Below, one piece after another: positions 21,013 through 31,300 of a stretch of DNA of 64,000 nucleotides; the first letter of the stretch is position 1, and every line of letters starts with the position of its first letter. Source of the DNA: Fragilaria crotonensis (Eukaryota > Bacillariophyta > Fragilariophyceae > Fragilariales > Fragilariaceae); NCBI GenBank assembly GCA_022925895.1, contig JAKSYS010000157.1:1-64000 (forward strand). The letters run 5' to 3'. Both the position numbers and the translations under genes were made by a program. Under the pieces are notes generated by a model. That model ran no database searches. It was not told where the DNA came from and saw only the letters and a list, made by a program, of their open reading frames with translations.

Positions 21013-22783
21013 ATGAAGTTTACTACGTCTACGCTGGTCCTCTCCTGCCTTTTTGCAACGTCGTCGCATGCCTTTACAACAACTACCAGCACAACGCCAC
21101 AACAACGACGACAACCACAATGGTTGTCAACTACGACGACAACAGCACGTCATGTTGCAACAGAACCACACGCCGAGACTTCAACATCCATGACGACTGA
21201 TATTGGTGATTTCTTTGCTTTGAATCGACCTAAAAAGACTCGTGAGGTGAGTATTGTTATTGTCAATGCATGGCTTATCGATTGGATCATGTATATACTC
21301 ACACATTCACATTCACATTCACACTCATATTTATATACAATAGGAACGCCTCGAGGCCGCCTCCAAGGGTCTTCAAGTTCACGTGGTGGGATTATCGATT
21401 CATCACGCCCAAGTTGAGGTTCGTGAAAAGTTGGCCATTCCCGAACCACAGTGGAATGCCGCATCGGCCGATTTGGTGGCCACGGGTGCCATTGCCGAAG
21501 CTGCCATTCTCAGTACCTGCAATCGTTTCGAGGTCTACTATGCCGCCACGGATGCCAGAGAAGCCATGGCAGCCGTGACGGAATATCTTTCCAAGAGAGG
21601 GAATCTGCCAGTATCGGTTCTGCGCAAGAATCTGTTTATGCTCAGTGGAGATGATGCCGTGTGGCATATTATGCGTGTGGCGGGAGGATTGGATTCTCTG
21701 GTGGTGGGTGAAGGACAGATTCTGTCTCAAGTTCGACAGTGCCACTTGAGATCCATTGAAGAAGAAGGCAGTGGTGGTAAGGTCTTGTCGCGATTGTTGC
21801 AGAATGCTGTTTCGGCTGGGAAGCGAGTTCGATCGGAAACAGCCATTAGTAAGGGATCCGTCTCCATCAGTTCGGCAGCCGTCGAACTCAGTGAAATGTT
21901 ATCCGCTCCGGATCTCAAGTTGCCCTTTGCGGAAGCGCGTCTCGCTGTTGTGGGAGCCGGAAAAATGACCCGACTCTTGATTACGCACTTGGCATCGCGC
22001 GGATTGGAGAAGATTACCATTGTCAATCGATCCAAGGGATCCGCCCAGGAACTTGCCGACCAATTTCCTGATGTTGAAATTGAAATCAAGCTCATGGACG
22101 ATTTGTGGGATGTTATTGCCAAATCGGATATCGTTTACACTGCCACGTCAGCAGTCGACTACATTGTCGACAAGAAGCGTCTCGAGGAGAATGGTCTTGC
22201 CGGAGGCAAGCCACTCATGCTGGTTGACATTGCCGTCCCACGTAACGTTGGAACCGACTGCAAGGAGGTGAGTTCAGTGCACAATTTCAGCATTACTTTC
22301 TCAACACAATATCTCACATTCCAATTATTTTTCATTGGACAGGTCCCAAGCGTCTACGCCTACAACGTTGATGACCTCAAGGCTGTCGTTGCCAAGAACA
22401 CGGCCATGCGTCAAAAGGAAATGATTGAAGCTCAGCTCTTGCTCAAGGAGGAGGCCCTCTCCTTTTCTGGATGGCGCGAATCTCTTTCCGCCATTCCCAC
22501 CATCAACCAACTCCAAGAGAGGGCCAACGAATTCCGTCAAGAAGAATTGGCCAAATGCACTCGCAAATTGAGTCATTTGAGCGAAACCGAAATGGAAGCC
22601 GTCGAGCGTTTGAGCCGTGGCATTGTCAACAAATTGTTGCATGGTCCCATGGCGCATCTGCGCAAGACGGAAAGCATCGAAGGGAAGCAGGCGACGCTCA
22701 AGGAATTGTCTGCCATGTTCCGATTGGAGGAGGAATCCAATGGACGGGGACGAGCCAACGGGGCTCGGACAAGAAGAAAGTGA
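21013..22783 (+). CDS. hemA: Glutamyl-tRNA reductase, plastid-targeted (three exons)
   Basis: Reduces glutamyl-tRNA(Glu) to glutamate-1-semialdehyde with NADPH, the first committed step of plastid tetrapyrrole synthesis. Exons: 21013-21246, 21344-22267 and 22343-22783, giving 532 residues. Intron 1 (97 bp) is GTGAGT..TAG and contains a CACATT microsatellite. Intron 2 (75 bp) is GTGAGT..ACAG. The N-terminus MKFTTSTLVLSCLFATSSHAF is a signal peptide followed by an ASAF-like S-H-A-F motif, as in proteins imported into secondary red plastids. Catalytic domain: HVVGLSIHHAQVEVREKLAIPE and the nucleophile Cys137 in STCNRFEVY. The NADPH domain has VVGAGKMTRLLITHL. The C-terminal helical dimerisation region ends in LKELSAMFRLEEE. 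Intron 2 is a multiple of three with no stop, so its retention would add 25 residues. Confidence 0.94.
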
Positions 22784-23695
22784 GCACAGAGAGGATTATC
22801 CTGCATTGGAGTACTGGAGTATTAACCAATACTATTGGGCCAGGCCGGGACAGTGAGCGGCGTTGGAAGCGAGGAGGTTCATTGTATTCTTAGAATTAGG
22901 AAGGGTTCTATTTACTAGAAACAGTTGAGAGCAAACTGCATCCATTTATCTTCCTCCGCATCTACTATTGTTGCCCTTTGTTCGTGTCCTACGTCCTACA
23001 AAGACATACTCCAGTGCTGAGAATAGAGCACAACTATACGATAGCACTAACATGCTCCCGTATGCGTACTCCTCGCGTGTAGTCGGTGGAAATACCAAAT
23101 ACCAACACGTTTCTACTTGTACTGTGGTGACTGTGCTATTGTTGAGGCGAGAGACGAGCTCAGCTGGTGAAGCTCGCGGCTCGCGGCAGACAGAAAAGGA
23201 CCTCGTTGACAGCTCATTAGAGAGAGAATTGGCGTTGGAATTGACTTTCCAGCAATCTGCAAAATGTGAAAACCTTTGCTCTCATTACACGATGACGTTA
23301 CAGTATCATATCTGAACAAGGAACCTATGGACTAACAGTGAGTGAACCAAGTCGTTGCTAGTCAGTATTGTTTTTAAATTTCAATCGACCGCAGTCTTCT
23401 TCTGCCTTGGAATGTAACTCAAAATGAATTTGACTGTATAAAGCTGGAGAAGGAAAAAGTGTGGCGGAAGCAACGTTGGAACAAACGATTGGAATGTGTG
23501 GAACCATTGTACTGCGACCATCACGTGCTGTTCCAGTAACCACATGGGGCAAGAGAACCAATTCACACATTTGTGTGTGCGTGTGTGCGTGCTCTCTTTT
23601 ATCTTGACCATTGCACACACCAATATACAAAATGGATAGGCGCATTCATGTATTCAACATTTCGAACAATTGAACCATTCCCAAAACGCGGGTTT
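22784..23695. other. Intergenic region; start of the duplicated block near 23370
   Basis: 3' flank of hemA and of the first PT gene, which converge here. From about 23370 the sequence (AATTTCAATCGACC onward) resembles 28131-28390, the 3' flank of the second PT gene. A GTGTGTGCGTGTGTGCGTGC tract lies at about 23573. No gene. Confidence 0.6.
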
Positions 23696-26503
23696 TCAGT
23701 ACGGGTTGGTCGGTGTTTGGGCTGGATTACAATCTGGCGCGTGCGTCGGAGGTTTATCCAACTGGGGCGATGTTGGAGGAGCCGTGGGAGTTCTTGTCGG
23801 CCGTACTGTTGGTGAAACGGTGGGTCTAGGGGTTGGAGGCGAAGTTGGAGCTGAGATTGGCTTGGTTGTTGGTGCTTTGGTCGGGGAAGAAGTCGGTTGG
23901 CAATCTGGCACGTGCGTCGGAGGTTTATCCAACTGGGGCGACGTTGGAGGAGCCGTGGGAGTTCTTGTCGGCCGTACTGTCGGTGAAACAATTGGTCGAG
24001 AGGTTGGAGTCGACGTAGGCGTTGCAGTCGGAGGAGCTGTTGGTTTTTTTGTCGGGGGAGAAGTCGGGAAAGTGGTGGGCTTTGAAGAGGGCTTGGCGGT
24101 TGCTTTGGAAGTAGGCGCTGACGTTGGTCGCGGGGATGGAGGTGCAGTAGGCTTACCAGTCGGGAGAGCTGTTGGTGTTTTCGTCGGGGGAGAAGTCGGA
24201 AAAGTGGTGGGCTTTGAAGAAGGCTTGGCAGTTGCTTTGGAGGTAGGCGCTGACGTTGGTCTCGGGGTTGGAGGTGCAGTAGGCTTAACAGTCGGGGGAG
24301 CTGTTGGTGCTTTGGTTGGAGGAGAAGTCGGATTACAGTCAGGCGAGTGCGTCGGTGTGACATCCAACTGGGGCGACGTTGGAGGAGCAGTGGGAGTTCT
24401 TGTCGGTCGTACTGTTGGTGAAACAGTGGGACTGGGGGTTGGAACCGAAGTAGGAACTGACGTAGGCTTAACAGTCGGGGGAGCTGTTGGTGCTTTGGTT
24501 GGTGCAGTCGTCGGGAAATTGGTAGGCTTTGAAGAAGGCTTGGCGGTTGCTTTGTAAGTCGGTGCTTGACTAGGAGGAGAGGTCGGTGAAGGCGTAGGCG
24601 CTGGCGTTGATCTCGGGGTTGGAGGTGCAGTAGGCTTACCAGTCGGGGGAGCTGTTGGTGCTTTGGTTGGTGCAGACGTCGGGAAAGTGGTAGGTTTTGA
24701 AGATGGCTTGGCGGTTGCTTTGTAAGTCGGTGCTTGACTTGGAGGAGAGGTCGGAGAAGGCGTAGGCGCTGGCGTTGGTCTCGGGGTTGGAGGTACAGTA
24801 GGCTTAACAGCAGTCGGTGGAGGTGTTGGCTTTTTTGTTGGAGGAGAAGTCGGGAAAGTGGTAGGCGTTGAAGAAGGCTTTGTGGTTGCTTTGTAAGTCG
24901 GTGCTTGACTAGGAGGAGAGGTCGGTGAAGGCGTAGGCGTTGGCGTTGGTCTCGGGGTTGGAGGTGCAGTAGGCTTACCACTCGGTGGAGCTGTTGGTTT
25001 TTTGGTTGGAGGAGAAGTCGGGAAAGTGGTAGGCGTTGAAGAAGGCTTTGTGGTTGCTTTGTAAGTCGGTGCTTGGGTAGGAGGAGAAGTCGGAGAAGGC
25101 GTAGGCGCTGGCGTTGGTCTCGGGGTTGGAGGTGTTGTAGGCTTACCACTCGGTGGAGCTGTTGGTTTTTTGGTTGGAGGAGAAGTCGGGAAAGTGGTAG
25201 GCGTTGAAGAAGGCTTCGCGGTTGCTTTGTAAGTCGGTGCTTGGGTAGGAGGAGAAGTCGGAGAAGGCGTAGGCGCTGGCGTTGGTCTCGGGGTTGGAGG
25301 TGTTGTAGGCTTACCACTCGGTGGAGCTGTTGGTTTTTTGGTTGGAGGAGAAGTCGGGAAAGTGGTAGGGGTTAGAGAAGGCTTTCTGGTCGGCTGGACA
25401 GTTGGCAAGGCAGTTGGTCGGGGACTATCATTCGATCCATTTGTGGTCGGGGATGGTGGTGGGTCATAAATTGTAGGTGTTTGGACCGGCTTACAATCTG
25501 GGGCATGCGTCGGAAGTATATCCAACTGAGGTGAAGTCGGAGGACTAGTTGGAGTGCTTGTAGGCTGAATTGTTGGAAGTGGGGTTGGTGAATCGGTCGG
25601 CTCGGAAGTAGGTCTTGGGGTTGGTGGTGCAGTAGGTGTCACTGTTGGTAGAGCAGTTGGTTCTTTCGTTGGAGACGAAGTTGGTGATGCTGTTGGCCTA
25701 GTCGTGGGCATCGCTGTTGGAGCAGAAGTTGGTGTGCTGGTTGGCTGAGAGGTTGGAATAGCGGTTGGCACTGATGTAGGTGTTTTGGTTGGAGAAGAAG
25801 TTGGAGCTTTCGTTGGATTAGCAGTAGGCGTGTCCGTTGGAGCAACTGTCGGTTTCTTCGTAGGGAGTGAGGTTGGTGAATCGGAAGGCTGTGAAGTAGG
25901 TCTTGGGGTTGGTGGGCCAGTAGGTGCCGCTGTTGGTGAAGCAGTTGGTGCTTTCGTTGGGGGAGACGTTGGTGATGCGGTTGGTTCTTTCGTTGGTGAT
26001 GCTGTTGGTCTAGAGGTGGGCGTCGCTGTTGGGGTAAAAGTCGGTGTGCTGGTTGGCTGAGAGGTTGGAACAGCGGTTGGCACTACTGTAGGCGTTTTGG
26101 TCGGGGAAGCAGTGGGTACTTGTGTGGGAGAAAAGGTTGGAATTGCGGTAGGGGATGAAGTAGGCCTTGGGGTCGGAGGAGCAGTAGGCGAGTCAGTTGG
26201 TCGAGGGGTGGGAGGAGCCGTTGGTGCAGCAGTCGGAGAGGCAGTTGGATCATTTGTTGGGCTGTTGGATGGAGCGACACTCAAACTGGGAGTGTCAGTT
26301 GGTGACTCGGATGGTGCATGACTTGTAGTTGGATTGTTGGTTGGATCGACCGATGGCCCAACACTCAAGGTTGGAGATTCACTGGGAGAGGAGCTTCCCG
26401 AAGGATTGTTCGTCGGATAGTCTGGACGAGGCTGTCTGGCGTCGACCACATCTGAGAATGTTGCTACCACAACGGCAAAAGTTGCAGCGACGAGCAATCT
26501 CAT
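23696..26503 (-). CDS. Secreted proline/threonine-rich repeat protein 1
   Basis: 935 residues from the ATG at 26503. The N-terminus [22 protein letters not shown] is a signal peptide, followed by [20 protein letters not shown]. Nearly all the rest is tandem PTxxPT-type units (for example [29 protein letters not shown]). Interspersed are modules of the form TSPQLDxxPTHxPDCxP, which carry the mature protein's only cysteines; the protein ends in one (PDCNPAQTPTNPY). Such proteins are probably extended, heavily O-glycosylated cell-surface or extracellular molecules (inference). It is paralogous to the 2516-codon protein at 28391-35941: near-identical N-termini and similar ends. The antisense strand is also open over long stretches, a by-product of the codon composition. 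No intron is visible. Confidence 0.85.
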   Translation of the reverse strand: MRLLVAATFAVVVATFSDVVDARQPRPDYPTNNPSGSSSPSESPTLSVGPSVDPTNNPTTSHAPSESPTDTPSLSVAPSNSPTNDPTASPTAAPTAPPTPRPTDSPTAPPTPRPTSSPTAIPTFSPTQVPTASPTKTPTVVPTAVPTSQPTSTPTFTPTATPTSRPTASPTKEPTASPTSPPTKAPTASPTAAPTGPPTPRPTSQPSDSPTSLPTKKPTVAPTDTPTANPTKAPTSSPTKTPTSVPTAIPTSQPTSTPTSAPTAMPTTRPTASPTSSPTKEPTALPTVTPTAPPTPRPTSEPTDSPTPLPTIQPTSTPTSPPTSPQLDILPTHAPDCKPVQTPTIYDPPPSPTTNGSNDSPRPTALPTVQPTRKPSLTPTTFPTSPPTKKPTAPPSGKPTTPPTPRPTPAPTPSPTSPPTQAPTYKATAKPSSTPTTFPTSPPTKKPTAPPSGKPTTPPTPRPTPAPTPSPTSPPTQAPTYKATTKPSSTPTTFPTSPPTKKPTAPPSGKPTAPPTPRPTPTPTPSPTSPPSQAPTYKATTKPSSTPTTFPTSPPTKKPTPPPTAVKPTVPPTPRPTPAPTPSPTSPPSQAPTYKATAKPSSKPTTFPTSAPTKAPTAPPTGKPTAPPTPRSTPAPTPSPTSPPSQAPTYKATAKPSSKPTNFPTTAPTKAPTAPPTVKPTSVPTSVPTPSPTVSPTVRPTRTPTAPPTSPQLDVTPTHSPDCNPTSPPTKAPTAPPTVKPTAPPTPRPTSAPTSKATAKPSSKPTTFPTSPPTKTPTALPTGKPTAPPSPRPTSAPTSKATAKPSSKPTTFPTSPPTKKPTAPPTATPTSTPTSRPIVSPTVRPTRTPTAPPTSPQLDKPPTHVPDCQPTSSPTKAPTTKPISAPTSPPTPRPTVSPTVRPTRTPTAPPTSPQLDKPPTHAPDCNPAQTPTNPY

Positions 26504-27537
26504 TAGACGGTTTTCTTCTTAGAGGAGATGATGGGTGGGTTGTTCGAAGCTTGACTGTTGAAGATAATGATACCAGAATTGATGAGAGTGACGGACTAGC
26601 TGCGACTTGGATTTCCGGTTAACGCGACTTGATTTCGCGTGCTGAATTCGATCCTAGGAAGGACGTTTTATTTTGATTCACGATGTTCCTTTTCCGATCT
26701 CGGTAGGTAAGAAAACGTCAAGAATTAAGCTTGGAAGGTACTTGGAGTATCTGAAAGGGATCGTAGCCTTTTCTGAATGTATTGCATCGGGTGTGGTGTC
26801 TCTGAAAAGGTCCAAATATTCGTGCCAAGCACGTTTTAGTGCATACAATGCTTGAGAATGTGTTTAGTGGGCTTCTCGATAAAGACATATCGGGTGACTG
26901 CAAAGAATACGTTACAAATACAAGACGAGCAAAGAAAATGTGAAGATTCTGCACAGACTTCCCCCCTCGTTTCAACAACTAGCAAGTTTGTTTAATGACC
27001 AAGCCTCTATTTTCTGGCACTTTAGACATCAGGCAATTCTGTATTACGTTCGTGTGTTTGCAACGATTCATGTCGCGTTTACACACGCTTGTCGCGTTTA
27101 TGCACTCCATTCCTTTTTTATCCTGTTCATCGTCTTCGGTAGAGTTTGGTATCGCATAATCCACTGTAGTACCAGTACTACGGTACTTCAGTATCTACTA
27201 TACTCCCAGTAGCGGGTACAAGTAGCGAGTCCTGCGTATGAATAAAGCGAAGATAGGACATGCGTTCGAAGTTCGAACGAATGCAAACTAACGGATCCTG
27301 AACATCGTGGTGGCGAACTGGACCCACGGTCCAAGGCTCGCTCGTAGCCCCCGCGTACGAGATTTCCACCCTCAAGTGGATGAAAGCGATCTGCTGTCTA
27401 AACTGGGAACCCGAAAGTTAGGTGATTATGAGACCAGCGCAGTGTGTGGCAGGGCGCCCTACAGTATCAAGTGGCTTGATCCCTCTTCATCATTGATGGC
27501 GTACAGCTCTCGCAATTGTCTTCCCACGAGACTCGAA
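26504..27537. other. 5' flank of PT gene 1, homologous to 35942-37004
   Basis: The first ~70 bp upstream of the ATG matches the leader of PT gene 2 (CGGTTTTCTTCT, GAAGATAATG, CAGAATTGATG), so promoter and 5' UTR were duplicated with the gene. Further out, ATTGATGGCGTA and GAGACTCG are shared just before the ABC stub. No gene. Confidence 0.65.
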
Positions 27538-27710
27538 TGATCTGGTCATGTCACTCAACGCTGCATCACGTTCTTCGCCGGTGGGATTGACCCGGAGAAT
27601 ATGTCATTTGCTCCGATAGGGTTGTTGGCGGTCGGTTGTCGACCTCTCATCCCTGATACATCACCACGACGGCGTCATAGTCATGATCGTGTTTAGTCGA
27701 TGAGTGACGG
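27538..27710 (-). pseudogene. Decayed 3' fragment of the ABCC transporter gene
   Basis: A duplicated remnant of the last ~58 codons of the ABC transporter gene (intact version 37005-37183). Its minus-strand translation reads VTHRLNTIM, then diverges over DYDTVVVMDKGRAVEYGPP, then matches again in NPTGEERDAALSDM-RS against NATGEESAAALSDMARS. It has internal stops and at least one frame change and lacks everything upstream of the H-loop segment (AHRLNT), so it cannot encode a transporter. It marks the right-hand breakpoint of the segmental duplication. Confidence 0.85.
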
Positions 27711-28390
27711 TCAGCATACTCCACTACTACAGTCGCATATAACCATAATCAGAAATCAGAGCTACATTCTCAAATGTAAGCGACCTTACCCTTCAGTGAG
27801 AGCTGAAGGCAGAAGTGAAGTTTTTTTGTAAACACGACACTCGATATGAACCGCCTGCAAGATGAGCACTGCTGTTTCACACGGTACCTGGTACTACCGT
27901 ATTATGTATTCGACGACTCCAGTACTACTAGTACCGGTAGTATTACCTCCCGCACTGTTGCAACGCGAGACGCGAGACGCGAGATATATGACGACGTGAC
28001 ACAGAATCGATGGCGGCTTGTGATATCGTTTTGGAGAGTTATGTTGGCATTCCGCAGCCTTTGTGCGCTGAGACGATGAAGCTTTTTTTAGTGAGCGAAC
28101 GACGTCGTTATTTACTTAGTATTTATCCATGAATTTCAATCGACCTAAATTAAAATGACTTCATCATGAAGGAGCAGTGTAGCGAGAGCAACACCGGAAA
28201 CAAAAGATGGAATGGATTTGAATGTGTGGAATGGTATTGTAACGTCAAGCCTTCGGGAATCCAAATCGGGCAAGAGACCGAACAAAATTGGCTCTCCATC
28301 TCGACCATCACGCACTTTGTGAAAAATGTGAAAATGCATTCATTTACATACAGTGCTCCAACGTATTGCCGAATTCATAAATGCAGGTTT
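27711..28390. other. Spacer between the duplicated blocks and 3' flank of PT gene 2
   Basis: 27711-28130 has no counterpart near the transporter gene; it contains GTAC-rich sequence (about 27880-27945, including AGTACCGGTAGT). From about 28131 to 28390 it matches the 3' flank of PT gene 1. No gene. Confidence 0.55.
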
Positions 28391-31300
28391 TCAATACGGG
28401 ATGGTCGGTGTGTGGGCCGGTTTACATTGTGGCACATTCGTCGGTGGTTTATCCAACTGGGGAGACGTTGGAGGAGCAGTGGGGATATTTGGACTTTGAA
28501 CTGTTGGTTTTTTGGAAGGCCTACGGGTTGGGGCTTTGGAAGGCAACGGGGTAGGCTTGGCTGTTGGGGGAGCAGTTGGGGCTTTGGATGGACGAGTGGT
28601 TGGAATTGCGGTTGGGGATGAAGTTGGTCTTGGGGTTGGAGGGCGCGTACGCTTGGCGGTTGGAGAAACAGTTGGCAAGGGGGAAGGTCTTGGACTGTCG
28701 TTCGATCCATTATTGGTTGGGGACGGTTGCGGGTCATTCGCCGTCGGTGTTTCGACCGGTTTGCAATCTGGCGAGTGAGCTGGGGAAGCTGTCGGCGCTT
28801 TATCCAATGGAGACGGCGGTAAGGTGGTTGGCTTTGACGAAGGCTTCGGGGTTCCTTTTCCTTTGGGAGTCGGCGATTTCTTCGACGGAGCTGAAGTTGG
28901 TCTCGGCGTGGGTGGAGCCGAAGGCACTGCGGCTGGGGAAGCCGACGGCGCCTTATCAAGTGGAGAAGGCGGTAACGTGGTGGGCTTTGACGAAGGCTTC
29001 GGGGTTCCCTTTCCTTTGGGAGTCGGCGAATTCTTCGATGGAGCTGAAGTTGGTCTCGGCGTGGGTGGAGCCGAAGGCACTGCGGCTGGGGAAGCTGACG
29101 GTGCTTTATCCAATGGAAACGGTGGTAAGGTGGTGGGCTTTGACGAAGGCTTCGGGGTTCCTTTTCCTTTGGGAGTCGGCGATTTCTTCGACGGAGCTGA
29201 AGTTGGTCTCGGCGTTGGAGCTACAAATGGCGTTGCATTCGGGGAAGCTGTCGGCGCTTTATCCAATGGAGACGGCGGTATGGTGGTTGGCTTTGACGAA
29301 GGCTTCGGGGTTCCTTTTCCTTTTGGAGTCGGCGGTTTCTTCGACGGAGCTGAAGTTGGTCTCGGCGTCGGAGGAGCCGAAGGCACTGCGGCTGGGGAAG
29401 CTGACGGCGCCTTATCAAGTGGAGAAGGGGGTAACGTAGTGGGCTTTGACGAAGGCTTCGGGGTTCCCTTTCCTTTTGGAGTCGGCGATTTCTTCGACGG
29501 AGCTGAAGTTGGTCTCGGCGTCGGAGGAGCCGAAGGCACTGCGGCTGGGGAAGCTGACGGCGCCTTATCAAGTGGAGAAGGGGGTAACGTAGTGGGCTTT
29601 GACGAAGGCTTCGGGGTTCCCTTTCCTTTTGGAGTCGGCGATTTCTTCGACGGAGCTGAAGTTGGTCTCGGCGTTGGAGCTACAAATGGCGTTGCGTTCG
29701 GGGAAGCTGTCGGCACTTTATCCAATGGAGACGGCGGTAACGTGGTAGGCTTTGACGAAGGCTTCGGGGTTCCTTTTCCTTTTGGAGTCGGCGATTTCTT
29801 CGACGGAGCTGAAGTTGGTCTCGGCGATGGAGCTACAAATGGCGTTGCGTTCGGGGAAGCAGTCGGCGCTTTATCCAATGGAGACGGCGGTAAGGTGGTT
29901 GGCTTTGACGATGGCTTCGGTGTTCCTTTTCCTTTGGGAGTCGGCGATTTCTTCGACGGAACTGAAGTTGGTCTCGGCGTCGGAGGAGCCGAAGGCACTG
30001 CGGCTGGGGAAGCTGACGGCGCTTTATCAAGTGGAGACGGCGGTGACGTGGTAGGCTTTGACGAAGGCTTCGGGGTTCCTTTTCCTTTGGGAGTCGGCGA
30101 TTTCTTCGACGGAGCTGAAGTTGGTCTCGGCGTTGGAGCTACAAATGGCGTTGCATTCGGGGAAGCTGTCGGCGCTTTATCCAATGGAGACGGCGGTATG
30201 GTGGTTGGCTTTGACGAAGGCTTCGGGGTTCCTTTTCCTTTGGGAGTCGGCGATTTCTTCGACGGAGCTGAAGTTGGTCTCGGCGTGGGTTGAGCCGAAG
30301 GCACTGCGGCTGGGAAAGCTGACGGTGCTTTATCCAATGGAAACGGTGGTAAGGTGGTGGGCTTTGACGAAGGCTTCGGGGTTCCTTTTCCTTTGGGAGT
30401 CGGCGAATTCTTCGATGGAGCTGAAGTTGGTCTCGGCGTGGGTGGAGCCGAAGGCACTGCGGCTGGGAAAGCTGACGGTGCTTTATCCAATGGAAACGGT
30501 GGTAAGGTGGTGGGCTTTGACGAAGGCTTCGGGGTTCCTTTTCCTTTTGGAGTCGGCGATTTCTTCGACGGAACTGAAGTTGGTCTCGGCGTGGGTGGAG
30601 CCGAAGGCACTGCGGCTGGGAAAGCTGACGGCGCTTTATCCAATGGAGAAGGCGGTAACGTAGTGGGCTTTGAAGAAGGCTTCGGGGTTCCTTCTCCTTT
30701 TGGAGTCGGCGATTTCTTCGACGGAGCTGAAGTTGGTCTCGGCGTTGGAGCTACAAATGGCGTTGCGTTCGGGGAAGCTGACGGCGCCTTATCAAGTGGA
30801 GAAGGATGTAACGTAGTGGGCTTTGACGAAGGCTTCGGGGTTCCTTTTCCTTTTGGAGTCGGCGATTTCTTCGACGGAGCTGAAGTTGGTCTCGGCGATG
30901 GAGCTACAAATGGCGTTGCGTTCGGGGAAGCAGTCGGCGCTTTATCCAATGGAGACGGCGGTAAGGTGGTTGGCTTTGACGATGGCTTCGGTGTTCCTTT
31001 TCCTTTGGGAGTCGGCGATTTCTTCGACGGAACTGAAGTTGGTCTCGGCGTCGGAGGAGCCGAAGGCACTGCGGCTGGGGAAGCTGACGGCGCTTTATCA
31101 AGTGGAGACGGCGGAGACGTGGTAGGCTTTGACGAAGGCTTCGGGGTTCCTTTTCCTTTTGGAGTCGGCGATTTCTTCGACGGAGCTGAAGTTGGTCTCG
31201 GCGATGGAGCTACAAATGGCGTTGCGTTCGGGGAAGCAGTCGGCGCTTTATCCAATGGAGACGGCGGTAAGGTGGTTGGCTTTGACGAAGGCTTCGGTGT

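Larger units (their letters stand above)
23370..27710. repeat. Segmental duplication, copy A (PT gene plus ABC-gene 3' stub)
   Basis: This block matches 28131-37183 in order and orientation: PT-gene 3' flank, PT-repeat gene, its 5' flank (shared GATTCACGATGTTCCTTTTC at about 26670 and 36118), and the 3' end of the ABC transporter gene. Copy A is about 4.3 kb and copy B about 9.05 kb; the size difference lies in the internal repeats of the PT gene. The right-hand similarity stops abruptly inside ABC coding sequence, at 27710 versus about 37183. Confidence 0.85.

Noticed and set aside
22268-22342. Reading the 75-bp stretch in hemA as coding
   Set aside because: It has a good GTGAGT donor and ACAG acceptor, is AT/Phe-rich and interrupts a conserved region; removal restores the family pattern.
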